From: Micromonospora gifhornensis
GTDB taxonomy: Bacteria > Actinomycetota > Actinomycetes > Mycobacteriales > Micromonosporaceae
Direction of reading: 5' to 3'
NCBI RefSeq assembly: GCF_016863515.1
Contig: NZ_BOPA01000010.1
Span: forward strand, 186,001 to 250,000
DNA length: 64,000 bases
The translations under genes and the position numbers were made by a program. Shown here piece by piece: positions 17,849-25,254 of this stretch. Positions within the stretch are counted from its first letter, which is position 1. Every line of letters begins with the position of its first letter. The notes under the pieces were generated by a model, which was not told where the DNA came from, ran no database searches, and saw only the letters and a list, made by a program, of their open reading frames with translations.

Positions 17849-18298
17849 ATGCGTATCGACCGGTTCGGCGGGCCGGCACTGTCCCTGTTCCGCATGGTTG
17901 TCGGCCTGCTGTTTCTCTGTCACGGCCTGGCCTCGTTGTTCGGCATTTTCGGTGGTAACCGGGGCAGCGGTGAACCTGTGCCGCTCGGCCAGTGGCCGGG
18001 CTGGTGGGCCGCACTGATCCAGGCGCTCTGTGGTGCGCTGGTGCTTGTCGGCCTCCTCACCCGTCCCGCCGCGCTGCTGGCTTCGGGCTCGATGGCGTAC
18101 GCGTACTTCATGGTCCACCAGCCCGAGGCGCTGCTGCCGATGCGCAACCAGGGCGAGTTGTCCGTGTTGTTCTGCTGGTCGTTCCTGCTTGTCGCGATCC
18201 TCGGCCCGGGAAGCTGGGCGCTGGACAACCTGTTCGGGCAGCGCGGCGGGCGGCAACTCGCTCTCGACGCCGACGCGCGCAGCTCCGTGCCGGCCTGA
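17849..18298 (+). CDS. DoxX family membrane protein
   Basis: A four-helix membrane protein of 149 aa. Helices are visible at about 12-32 (RMVVGLLFLCHGLASLF), 54-75 (LIQALCGALVLVGLLT), 78-97 and 108-128 (LFCWSFLLVAILGPGSW), with the DoxX-type Arg and HGLASLFG motif in helix 1. DoxX proteins are linked to redox and detoxification membrane complexes, but the exact role here is unknown. A strong GGAGG lies 8 nt before ATG 17849. The 280-bp upstream region is AT-richer than average and contains TATACA at 17796-17801, a possible -10 without a good -35. Confidence 0.85.
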   Translation: MRIDRFGGPALSLFRMVVGLLFLCHGLASLFGIFGGNRGSGEPVPLGQWPGWWAALIQALCGALVLVGLLTRPAALLASGSMAYAYFMVHQPEALLPMRNQGELSVLFCWSFLLVAILGPGSWALDNLFGQRGGRQLALDADARSSVPA

Positions 18299-18331
18299 CC
18301 CTCCCTCGCGAGAGTCGCGATCATGCTCGGA

Positions 18332-18378
18332 CCTGGATCGGGTGGTGCTTCGGCGGCACTGATGCCACTCGATCCAGG
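18332..18378 (+). terminator. 14-bp hairpin after doxX-like gene
   Basis: The arms 18332-18345 and 18365-18378 are complementary with one G-U pair and a 19-nt loop, 33 nt after the DoxX stop and about 100 nt before the SAM riboswitch. It probably terminates the DoxX transcript. Confidence 0.65.
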
Positions 18379-18482
18379 AATGAGCGTGACCTGCGGACCA
18401 ATCGGCGATTTCGCTCACAAGCTGGGACAGCCAGGCGACGGCGGCGGCGCTACTGCCTAGAATCGGCAGCACAACTGCATAC

Positions 18483-18614
18483 CTCATCCAGAGGGGCTGA
18501 GGGATACGGCCCGACGACGCCCCGGCAACCACCTCGCGCGCTCATCGTTGAGCGTCCGGCGGGGCAGGTGCCAATTCCGTCCCCGCCGCAGAGTGCGATG
18601 CGGGGAAAGATGAG
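18483..18614 (+). ncRNA. SAM-I riboswitch (S-box leader)
   Basis: The basal helix P1 pairs CTCATC (18483-18488) with GATGAG (18609-18614). Inside are the class-specific motifs AGAGGGGCTGAGGGA, then CCCCGGCAACC, then GGTGCCAATTCC near 18570, in the order and spacing of the SAM-I aptamer. The aptamer ends 11 nt before the thrC start, and the P1 3' strand is directly followed by GAGAGGA, the likely ribosome binding site. SAM binding could therefore mask translation initiation; no separate intrinsic terminator is visible between aptamer and gene. Confidence 0.92.
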
Positions 18615-18625
18615 AGGACTTCGAC

Positions 18626-19912
18626 ATGACGTCGACGCTCGCCCCCTCCGGCATCAACACCGCCACCAGCCCGGCCCGCGCTCTGGTCTGTCGCGCCTGT
18701 TCGGCCCGCTACCCCCTCGCCGCCCAGCACGCCTGTTACGAGTGTTTCGGCCCGCTGGAGGTCGACTACGACCCGGCTGCCCTCGCCGCCGTCACCCGGG
18801 AGCAGATCGAGGCCGGGCCGCGCAACATCTGGCGGTACGCCGCCCTGCTGCCCGCCGGTCAGGACCCGACCACCCGGGTCACCCTGGAACCGGGGTTCAC
18901 CCCACTTGTCGCCGCCGACCGGCTCGCCGCCGAGTTGGGCATCACCGCCCCGCTGTGGGTCAAGGACGACAGCGCCAACCCCACCCACTCGTTCAAGGAC
19001 CGCGTGGTGTCGGTGGCGCTGACCGCCGCCCGGGCGCTCGGCTTCTCCCGGTTCGCCTGCGCCTCCACCGGCAACCTGGCCAACTCGGTCGCCGCGCACG
19101 CGGCCCGGGTCGGCGTCCCCTCGGTGGTCTTCATCCCCAGCGACCTGGAACAGGGCAAGGTGGTGACCACCGCCGTCTACGGCGGCGAACTGGTCGCCAT
19201 CGACGGCTCCTACGACGACGTGAACCGGCTCTGCGGTGAACTGGTGGAGACCGACGAGTTCGAGGACACCGCCTTCGTCAACGTCAATGTCCGGCCGTAC
19301 TACGCGGAGGGTTCCAAGACGCTCGGCTACGAGGTGGCCGAACAACTCGGTTGGCGGATTCCCGCCCAGGTGGTCGTCCCGATGGCCTCCGGTGAACTGC
19401 TCACCAAGATTGACAAGGCATTCACCGAACTGGTCGAGATCGGGCTGGTCGAGGCGCCCGCGGGCGGTTGGAAGGTGTTCGGCGCGCAGTCGGCCGGCTG
19501 CAACCCGATCGCCACCGCCCTGCACGCCGACAGCGACGTCATCACTCCGGTCAAGCCGACCGGCATCGCCAAGTCGCTCAACATCGGCGACCCGGCCGCC
19601 GGTCTGTACGCGCTGGAGGCGGTACGTCGCACCGGCGGCTGGATGGAGTACGCCGACGACGACGAGATCCGCGCCGGAGTGCGGCTGTTGGCGCGTACCA
19701 CAGGGGTTTTCGCCGAGACGGCCGGTGGCGTGACCGTGGCGGTGCTGCGCAAGCTGGTCGAGTCCGGCCGGTTGGATCCGACCGCCGAGACGGTGGTGTT
19801 CAACACCGGCGAAGGGCTCAAGACCCTCGACGCGGTGGCCGGCGAGGTGGGGCCGACCCATCGGATCAAGCCGTCGTTGCGGGCCGCCCGCGATGCCGGC
19901 CTGCTCGGCTGA
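18626..19912 (+). CDS. thrC: Threonine synthase
   Basis: A PLP enzyme of 428 aa converting O-phosphohomoserine to threonine. The N-terminal zinc-ribbon-like CRAC...CYEC is typical of the actinobacterial/plant type. The PLP Schiff-base lysine is in THSFKDR (Lys124), the phosphate-binding turn is ASTGNLANSVAAHAA, and a late glycine-rich segment reads TGEGLKTLDA. The gene sits alone, directly under the SAM-I riboswitch. That makes sense because O-phosphohomoserine is the branch point between threonine and methionine. ATG 18626 has GAGAGGA about 7 nt upstream. Confidence 0.95.
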   Translation: MTSTLAPSGINTATSPARALVCRACSARYPLAAQHACYECFGPLEVDYDPAALAAVTREQIEAGPRNIWRYAALLPAGQDPTTRVTLEPGFTPLVAADRLAAELGITAPLWVKDDSANPTHSFKDRVVSVALTAARALGFSRFACASTGNLANSVAAHAARVGVPSVVFIPSDLEQGKVVTTAVYGGELVAIDGSYDDVNRLCGELVETDEFEDTAFVNVNVRPYYAEGSKTLGYEVAEQLGWRIPAQVVVPMASGELLTKIDKAFTELVEIGLVEAPAGGWKVFGAQSAGCNPIATALHADSDVITPVKPTGIAKSLNIGDPAAGLYALEAVRRTGGWMEYADDDEIRAGVRLLARTTGVFAETAGGVTVAVLRKLVESGRLDPTAETVVFNTGEGLKTLDAVAGEVGPTHRIKPSLRAARDAGLLG

Positions 19913-20036
19913 GTTGACCATCGGGCACATGATCAGCGGAAATGCTGTGACCAGCGGTAAATGATCGAGCGGGATCGCCGGTGATCGAAGTGGATTCACG
20001 TTTCTTCAGAAATGCGGAAAACACGCCGACGAGGAC

Positions 20037-20065
20037 TTGACGGCAAGAACCGCACAGCGGAAGAT
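20037..20065 (+). promoter_or_regulatory. Predicted promoter of structured RNA
   Basis: TTGACG (20037-20042) and GAAGAT (20060-20065) are spaced by 17 nt, the optimal spacing for the main sigma factor. A start about 7 nt downstream would fall at about 20072, two bases before the 5' strand of the first RNA helix. The -35 is near consensus; the -10 keeps only the key A and T. Confidence 0.5.
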
Positions 20066-20071
20066 GCTCCG

Positions 20072-20196
20072 TGCGGGAGGGCGTATCGCCGTAGACTTTC
20101 AGTCTGTACGACCCAACGCCGGAGGCGTTGTGCGATCGACCCTCCCGACCAACGTCCGAACGGGCCAGCGAGAAATTCGCTGGCCCGTTCGTCTTT
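20072..20196 (+). ncRNA. Candidate structured leader or small RNA: three-way junction plus terminator
   Basis: The enclosing helix pairs CGGGAGGG (20074-20081) with CCCTCCCG (20140-20147) and continues as ATCGC (20085-20089) with GCGAT (20132-20136). It encloses two hairpins: AGACT-ttc-AGTCT (20093-20105) and CAACGCC-gga-GGCGTTG (20114-20130). Ten nt later comes a perfect 14-bp hairpin (20158-20171 with 20177-20190) followed by GTCTTTCC, which looks like an intrinsic terminator. A promoter-like pair ends just upstream. The GNAT start is at 20217, so this is either a riboswitch-like attenuator or an independent small RNA. It matches no class I know. Confidence 0.6.
20158..20196 (+). terminator. 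Perfect 14-bp terminator/attenuator hairpin
   Basis: The arms 20158-20171 and 20177-20190 with a GAAAT loop are followed by GTCTTTCC. It lies 26 nt before the ATG of the GNAT gene and about 245 nt after thrC, so it acts on a transcript that starts between them. Confidence 0.75.
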
Positions 20197-20216
20197 CCCT
20201 CACGCAGGCTGCCGAC

Positions 20217-21233
20217 ATGACCCTCACCATCGCGCCCTTCGGTGCCGGCGACGACACCGCCATCGAGCAGGCGTACGAGATCGACACCGCCGCCTGGGCG
20301 GTGGACGTGCCCGACCTGCCCAGCTGCCGGCAACGGTTCTTCGGCATGATCCGGCACCCGATGCCCGGCGACGTGGCGGTGCACCTGCTGGCCCACCTAG
20401 ACGGTGCGCCCGTCGGCTATCTGCTGCTCGACCTGCCGCAGTTGGACAACACCGAGAACGCCTCCGCCGATCTGGTCGTGCATCCGGCGTACCGTCGCCG
20501 GGGGGTGGGGCGCGCGCTGCTCGACCGGGGCCTCGACGTGCTGCGCGAGCGGGGACGCGTGCGGGTGAGCACGATGAGCGCCGCGCACCTGCCCGGCCAG
20601 CCGGACCGCCCCTCGCCGGCAACCGCCTTCGCGACCACCGTCGGCGCGACGGACGCCCTGGTCGACGTGCGGCGGCGACTCGACACCCGCCACCTCGACC
20701 AGGCGCGGCTCGACGCGCTGCTGGCCGAGGCGCGGGCCCGGACGGCCGGGTACGAGCTGCTGTTCTGGCAGGGCGGTACGCCGCAGGAGTACCTCGCCGA
20801 CGTGGCGTACCTGGACGGTCGGTTGCTTGCTGACGCGCCGATGGGTGATCTCGCCTGGGAGCCGGAGCAGATCGACGCCGAGCGGGTGCGCGGCACCGAC
20901 CGGGCGCTGGCGGCCCGCGGCCGGCGGCGCTACCACGCGGGCGTACGCCATCAGGCGACCGGGCGGCTTGTCGCGTGGACGTTGCTGGACGTCGGCGCAT
21001 CCACCGGCTGGCACGCCTTCCAGCAGATCACCATCGTGGACCCCGAGCACCGTGGGCATCGACTCGGCCTGCTCGCCAAGATCGAAAACCTGCGGCACCT
21101 GCTCGCCCACGAGCCGGCCGTCCAGGCCATCGACACCTTCAACGCGGACAGCAACGAGCACATGATCGCGATCAATGAGCAACTCGGCTTCCAGGTGCGG
21201 GACAGGTGGAGCAACTGGCAGCTGACGGTGTGA
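20217..21233 (+). CDS. GNAT family N-acetyltransferase, first of a tandem pair
   Basis: A protein of 338 aa with two GNAT folds. The N-terminal domain holds the acetyl-CoA loop YRRRGVGRALLDRG. The C-terminal domain has the diagnostic PEHRGHRLGLLAKIENLR and ends with NSNEH-like and INEQLGF segments. The architecture resembles the mycothiol-synthase/Eis-like double GNATs of actinomycetes; the substrate is unknown. ATG 20217 is supported by alignment with the next paralogue (MTLTIAPF against MDIAVAPF). An in-frame GTG at 20130 with GGAGG just upstream could instead give a 367-aa form read through the terminator hairpin. Confidence 0.85.
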   Translation: MTLTIAPFGAGDDTAIEQAYEIDTAAWAVDVPDLPSCRQRFFGMIRHPMPGDVAVHLLAHLDGAPVGYLLLDLPQLDNTENASADLVVHPAYRRRGVGRALLDRGLDVLRERGRVRVSTMSAAHLPGQPDRPSPATAFATTVGATDALVDVRRRLDTRHLDQARLDALLAEARARTAGYELLFWQGGTPQEYLADVAYLDGRLLADAPMGDLAWEPEQIDAERVRGTDRALAARGRRRYHAGVRHQATGRLVAWTLLDVGASTGWHAFQQITIVDPEHRGHRLGLLAKIENLRHLLAHEPAVQAIDTFNADSNEHMIAINEQLGFQVRDRWSNWQLTV

Positions 21234-21280
21234 CGGAAAACCGGTGGCGGGGCCGGGCGGCGGCGGGCAGGCTCGCGGCC

Positions 21281-22297
21281 ATGGATATCGCGGTAGCCCC
21301 GTTCGACCCCTCCGACGAGGCGGCGCTGGACGACGCGTACCGGATCCGCGTGGCGGCCCAGGTGGTCGACACGCCTGACGTGCCGGCCGGTGACCGCGCA
21401 GAGTTCGGCCTGGTGGCGGCCCATCCGCCGTACGGCAATCTGATCCATCGCGCGTTGGCCCGACGGGGCGGCGAGGCCGTCGGATATCTGTGGCTACGCC
21501 TGCCGCAGTTGGACAACACCAGCACCGTCCTCGTCGAACTCTTCGTCGACCCGGCTCACCGGCGGCGCGGGGTGGGCCGTGCCCTGCTCGCCCACGCCCG
21601 GGAGGTGGCCCTCGGGCACGGCCGCAAACACCTGATCGCAGAGGTCGACGGGGTGCCGCCGGGAGAGGACCGGCAGCCGCCCGGTGCGGCGTTCGCGGCG
21701 GCGGTCGGCGCGCAGGCCGCCCTGCCGATGGTGCGCCGCCGGCTGGTCACCACAGGGCTGGACGAGGCCGCGCTCACCGCGCTGCACGAGCAGGCCCGGT
21801 CCCGGGCGGCCGGCTACCGCACGGTGGCGTGGCGGGGTGCGGCCCCGGAGGAGTACGTGGCCGACGTGGCCCGGCTGGAGGCCCGGCTGCTCGTCGACGC
21901 CCCTACCGGCGATCTCGCCATGGAGGCGGAGCGGGTGGACGCCGCGCGGATCCGCGAGATCGAGCGGTTCCAGGCGCTGCGCGGTCGGCGGCGCTACCAC
22001 CTGGGGGCGGTGCACGAGCAGACCGGGCGGCTGGTCGCCTGGACGATGATCCAGACCGGCCCGTTCACGAACTGGTACGCCTCGCAGGAGATCACAATCG
22101 TCGACCCGGCACACCGTGGGCACCGCCTCGGCCTGCTGGTGAAGATCGAGAACCTGCGTCAGGTGCTGGCGCAGGAACCGGAGCTGCGAGTGATCGACAC
22201 CTGGAACGCGGCGGTCAACGACCACATGGTCAACATCAACGAACAGCTCGGCTACCGGGTGGCCGAAAGCGCCGCGGACTGGCAGTTGACCCTCTGA
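21281..22297 (+). CDS. GNAT family N-acetyltransferase, second of a tandem pair
   Basis: A protein of 338 aa, the same length as the preceding gene and clearly its paralogue along the whole chain. Shared segments include LPQLDNT, the acetyl-CoA loop AHRRRGVGRALLAHA, a central QARSRAAGYRTVAWRG (against ARARTAGYELLFWQGG), and AHRGHRLGLLVKIENLR followed by NINEQLGYRV. A local tandem duplication is the simplest explanation. ATG 21281 lies 47 nt after the first gene; CAGGCT 7 nt upstream could be a weak -10, but readthrough is equally possible. The substrate is unknown. Confidence 0.85.
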   Translation: MDIAVAPFDPSDEAALDDAYRIRVAAQVVDTPDVPAGDRAEFGLVAAHPPYGNLIHRALARRGGEAVGYLWLRLPQLDNTSTVLVELFVDPAHRRRGVGRALLAHAREVALGHGRKHLIAEVDGVPPGEDRQPPGAAFAAAVGAQAALPMVRRRLVTTGLDEAALTALHEQARSRAAGYRTVAWRGAAPEEYVADVARLEARLLVDAPTGDLAMEAERVDAARIREIERFQALRGRRRYHLGAVHEQTGRLVAWTMIQTGPFTNWYASQEITIVDPAHRGHRLGLLVKIENLRQVLAQEPELRVIDTWNAAVNDHMVNINEQLGYRVAESAADWQLTL

Positions 22298-22350
22298 GTT
22301 TGTGACAGCCCTCTACTGATCGCGGGGCTTCCTGTTGCATGATGGCGGGC

Positions 22351-24027
22351 ATGACGGACACCCCGCACCCCCACTACGACAGGCACGCCGAAACTCTCAA
22401 CCGCGCGCTGACCGCGATCACGGAGCGCGGGTACTGGTCCGCCTACCCGGAATCACCGAGCCCCCGGGTGTACGGCGAGACCGCGGCGGCCGACGGCAAG
22501 GCCGCCTTCGAGGCGTACCTGGGCGGGAACTTCCCGCTCGACCAGCCCACCGACGGCAAGTGGATCGCCACCGAGACCAGCCCGTTCGGCGTCGAGCTGA
22601 ACGTGACCTACCCGCACGCCACCGCCGACCAGCTGGTCGCCGCCGCGTCCGCCGCGCTGCCCGCCTGGCGCGACGCCGGTCCGCAGACCCGGGCGGGCGT
22701 CTGCCTGGAGATCCTGGCCCGGCTGCACAAGCACGTCTTCGAGCTGGCCAACGCGGTGCAGTTCACCAGCGGTCAGGCGTTCGTGATGGCCTTCCAGGCC
22801 GGTGGCGCGCACGCCCTCGACCGGGCCCTGGAGGCGATCGCCTACTCCTACGCCGAGATGACCCGGCACCCGGGCACCGCCGGCTGGGAGAAGGCCGCCG
22901 GCAAGGGCGACCCGCTGCGGATGACCAAGACCTTCCACGTCGTGCCCCGCGGCGTCGGCCTGGTCATCGGCTGCAACACCTTCCCGACCTGGAACTCGTA
23001 CCCGGGCCTGTTCGCCTCCCTGGTCACCGGCAACCCGGTGGTCGTCAAGCCGCACCCGCGGGCCGTGCTGCCGCTGGCCATCACCGTGCGGTACGCCCGC
23101 GAGGTGCTCGCCGAGGCCGGCTTCGACCCGAACCTGGTGCTGCTCGCCCCGGAGGCCGCCGACGAGAAGCTGGCCACCACGCTGGCCCTGCACCCGGCCG
23201 TCAAGATCGTCGACTTCACCGGTTCCACCGAGTACGGCGACTGGCTCGAAGCCAACGCCCGGCAGGCCGCCGTCTACACGGAGAAGGCCGGCCTCAACAC
23301 GGTCGTCATCGACTCCACCGACGACTTCGTCGGCATGTGCCGCAATCTCGGCTTCACCCTCGTGCTCTACAGCGGCCAGATGTGCACCACCTCGCAGAAC
23401 ATCCTCATCCCCCGGGACGGGATCGACACCGACCAGGGGCACAAGAGCTTCGACGAGGTGGCCGCCGGCATCGCCGCCGCCGTCGGCAAGCTGACCGCCG
23501 ACCCCGCCCGGGGTGTCGAGCTGACCGGCGCGATCGTCAACGACGGCGTACTGGAGCGGCTGGACGAGGTCACCAAGGTCGGCGAGCCGGTGCTGGAGTC
23601 CCGTACCGTCGAGCACCCGGCCTACCCCGGCGCCGTCGTGCGTACGCCGGCGATCGTCAAGCTGGACGCGGGCGACACCGCGACCTACTCGCGGGAGTGG
23701 TTCGGGCCGATCTCCTTCGCCATCGCAACCGACTCCACCGCACACAGCCTGGAGATCCTGCGCTCGACGGTGGGGGAGAAGGGCGCCCTCACCGCGGCGG
23801 TCTACTCCACCGACGAGTCGGTGCTCGCCGCCACCGAGAACGCCGCGATCGAGGTCGGGGTGCACCTGTCGGCCAACCTCACCGGCGGGGTCTTCGTGAA
23901 CCAGTCGGCGGCGTTCTCCGACTTCCATGGCAGCGGGGCGAACGCGGCGGCCAATGCGGCGTTGACCGACGGGGCCTACGTGGCGAACCGGTTCCGGATC
24001 GTGCAGAGTCGCCGGCATTCGTCGTAG
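22351..24027 (+). CDS. paaN: Phenylacetic acid degradation aldehyde dehydrogenase PaaN
   Basis: A protein of 558 aa of the PaaN subgroup of aldehyde dehydrogenases, linked to the aerobic phenylacetyl-CoA ring-opening pathway. Seen are the ALDH cofactor segment VPRGVGLVIGCNTFPTWNSYPG, the VVKPHPRAVLP strand, the FTGSTEYG turn and the catalytic Cys345 in SGQMCTTSQN. Length and motif spelling fit PaaN rather than generic ALDH. No other paa genes are nearby, so a stand-alone detoxifying role is also possible. ATG 22351 is preferred over the weaker GTG/ATG codons 6-12 nt upstream; CATGAT 7 nt before it may be the -10. Confidence 0.88.
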   Translation: MTDTPHPHYDRHAETLNRALTAITERGYWSAYPESPSPRVYGETAAADGKAAFEAYLGGNFPLDQPTDGKWIATETSPFGVELNVTYPHATADQLVAAASAALPAWRDAGPQTRAGVCLEILARLHKHVFELANAVQFTSGQAFVMAFQAGGAHALDRALEAIAYSYAEMTRHPGTAGWEKAAGKGDPLRMTKTFHVVPRGVGLVIGCNTFPTWNSYPGLFASLVTGNPVVVKPHPRAVLPLAITVRYAREVLAEAGFDPNLVLLAPEAADEKLATTLALHPAVKIVDFTGSTEYGDWLEANARQAAVYTEKAGLNTVVIDSTDDFVGMCRNLGFTLVLYSGQMCTTSQNILIPRDGIDTDQGHKSFDEVAAGIAAAVGKLTADPARGVELTGAIVNDGVLERLDEVTKVGEPVLESRTVEHPAYPGAVVRTPAIVKLDAGDTATYSREWFGPISFAIATDSTAHSLEILRSTVGEKGALTAAVYSTDESVLAATENAAIEVGVHLSANLTGGVFVNQSAAFSDFHGSGANAAANAALTDGAYVANRFRIVQSRRHSS

Positions 24028-24039
24028 TGGTTGCGGTGG

Positions 24040-24115
24040 GGGGTTCCGGGGCAGCCCGACCCGCTCCGGGCGGTCAGGCTTGATCCCTGCGCGGGTCGGG
24101 CTGCCCCGGAACCCC
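24040..24115. terminator. Perfect 25-bp inverted repeat between convergent genes
   Basis: The arms 24040-24064 and 24091-24115 are perfectly complementary over 25 bp with a 26-nt loop. It starts 13 nt after the paaN stop and ends about 60 nt before the stop of the opposite GNAT gene, so it can terminate both strands. The arm length is exceptional for this window. Confidence 0.75.
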
Positions 24116-24174
24116 TGCCGGGTTGGGCTGCGTCCGGCGATGCCGGGTGGGGTGGGGTGCGGTGGGTGTGGTGG

Positions 24175-24705
24175 TCAGGCGGGGCGGCGCATCTGTAGTT
24201 CGCGGAGGGTGGGGATGACGGGGTGCGGGACGCGTAGGCCGGTGTCGACGAAGCCCAGTCGCTGGTACGCCCGGTAGGCGCGGTCGTTGCCGACCACCAC
24301 TTCGAGCATCAGGTCGTCGCGCCGTTGCGCTCGGGACCAGGCTGCCACCGCCGCAATCAGGTCCGCGAGCAGGCCGGTGCCGCGCCACGTCGGGGTCACG
24401 TAGACCGCGTAGATCAGGGTGACCCCACGCTCGGTGGGGTGGGCGACACCGCCGATGTGGCCGACCAGGCGGCCGCCCGGATCGGCGACGAACTGGGCAT
24501 TCGTGGCGCCGGTCGAGGTCTGACGGATCCGGGCCGCGTACTCCGCGTGCGGGCGGGCGGCGGCCTCGGCGAGCGTCTCCAGGAAGGCCAACGGCGCGTC
24601 GGCGAGCATCTCCAGACGCAGCGCGCGCATCCGGGCGGCGTCCGTCGGTCGGACCCGCCGTACCTCGGCCCGCAGCGGGGCCTCATCGCCCGGGGCGCTG
24701 ATCAT
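24175..24705 (-). CDS. GNAT family N-acetyltransferase
   Basis: A single-domain GNAT of 176 aa. Features are the substrate strand RPTDAARMRALRLEMLADAP, the acetyl-CoA motif VYVTPTWRGTGLLADLIAAV and the late motif NDRAYRAYQRLGFVDTG. The acceptor is unknown. It is divergent from the cold-shock gene across a 218-bp region with a 6-bp perfect hairpin, AGCGAC-gat-GTCGCT (24729-24743). The ATG at 24705 has no strong ribosome binding site. Confidence 0.85.
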   Translation of the reverse strand: MISAPGDEAPLRAEVRRVRPTDAARMRALRLEMLADAPLAFLETLAEAAARPHAEYAARIRQTSTGATNAQFVADPGGRLVGHIGGVAHPTERGVTLIYAVYVTPTWRGTGLLADLIAAVAAWSRAQRRDDLMLEVVVGNDRAYRAYQRLGFVDTGLRVPHPVIPTLRELQMRRPA

Positions 24706-24856
24706 GTCGCATACCTATCACAATGACGAGCGACGATGTCGCTGGTCAGAATATGTCCGATTTGTGGTCGTGCGCCGCCGTCACGCCTCGTGTACCGTGC
24801 GATTTCGGTCACCCTATTCCGTGGTCGTCGATGACTGCCGAAGACGGTGAGTTTCG

Positions 24857-24885
24857 GGCCGTCCGGCGTGCCGCCGGCCCGGCCC
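24857..24885 (+). promoter_or_regulatory. GC-rich hairpin in cold-shock 5' leader
   Basis: CCGGCG (24863-24868) pairs with CGCCGG (24872-24877) across a 3-nt loop, and the flanking GGGCC and GGCCC can extend the stem with a small bulge. It precedes the coding start by about 40 nt, so the cold-shock mRNA has a structured leader, which is common for temperature-controlled csp genes. Regulation by folding is inferred. Confidence 0.4.
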
Positions 24886-24923
24886 GGAGGTAGGGGAACG
24901 CCGCGCAGAGTGAGGACAACACC

Positions 24924-25127
24924 GTGGCACAGGGCACCGTGAAGTGGTTCAACGCCGAGAAGGGCTACGGCTTCATCGCCGTCGACGGCGGGCAGGACGT
25001 GTTCGTCCACTTCTCCGCGATCGAGATGGACGGCTACAAGGCGCTGGACGACGGCCAGCGGGTGGAGTTCGAGATCGCCCAGGGCCAGAAGGGCCCCCAG
25101 GCCGAGCGGGTACGCCTCATCGCCTGA
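24924..25127 (+). CDS. Cold-shock domain protein
   Basis: A protein of 67 aa, a single five-stranded cold-shock domain. RNP1 KGYGFIAV (residues 13-20) and RNP2 VFVHFSAI (26-33) are intact, and [12 protein letters not shown] is the family hallmark. It binds single-stranded nucleic acid and probably acts as an RNA chaperone. The start is GTG 24924, preceded by GAGGACAACACC. The gene is monocistronic with a long leader. Confidence 0.95.
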   Translation: MAQGTVKWFNAEKGYGFIAVDGGQDVFVHFSAIEMDGYKALDDGQRVEFEIAQGQKGPQAERVRLIA

Positions 25128-25254
25128 GTGCGTTCCACCCACGCCGGCAGACCGTCGGTACGGGTGGCGTGGTCGCGGCCGGAGGGGGGCTGCGGTGCGG
25201 ATACCTCACAAGGGAAGATCGTGAGCCGGAACCAGCTGTCGCTGAGGAGGGTTC

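Noticed and set aside
20130..20216. GTG 20130 as the sole start of the first GNAT gene
   Set aside because: It has a ribosome binding site, but the 29 extra residues have no counterpart in the paralogue and would cross the 14-bp hairpin. Kept only as an alternative or regulatory start.
19913..20216. T-box or 6C RNA explanation for the structured region
   Set aside because: No T-box antiterminator motif, no C-rich loops, and the gene behind is not an aminoacyl-tRNA synthetase.
22351..24027. A phenylacetate gene cluster
   Set aside because: Only paaN is present; the neighbours are GNATs and a cold-shock gene, so no pathway cluster can be claimed.
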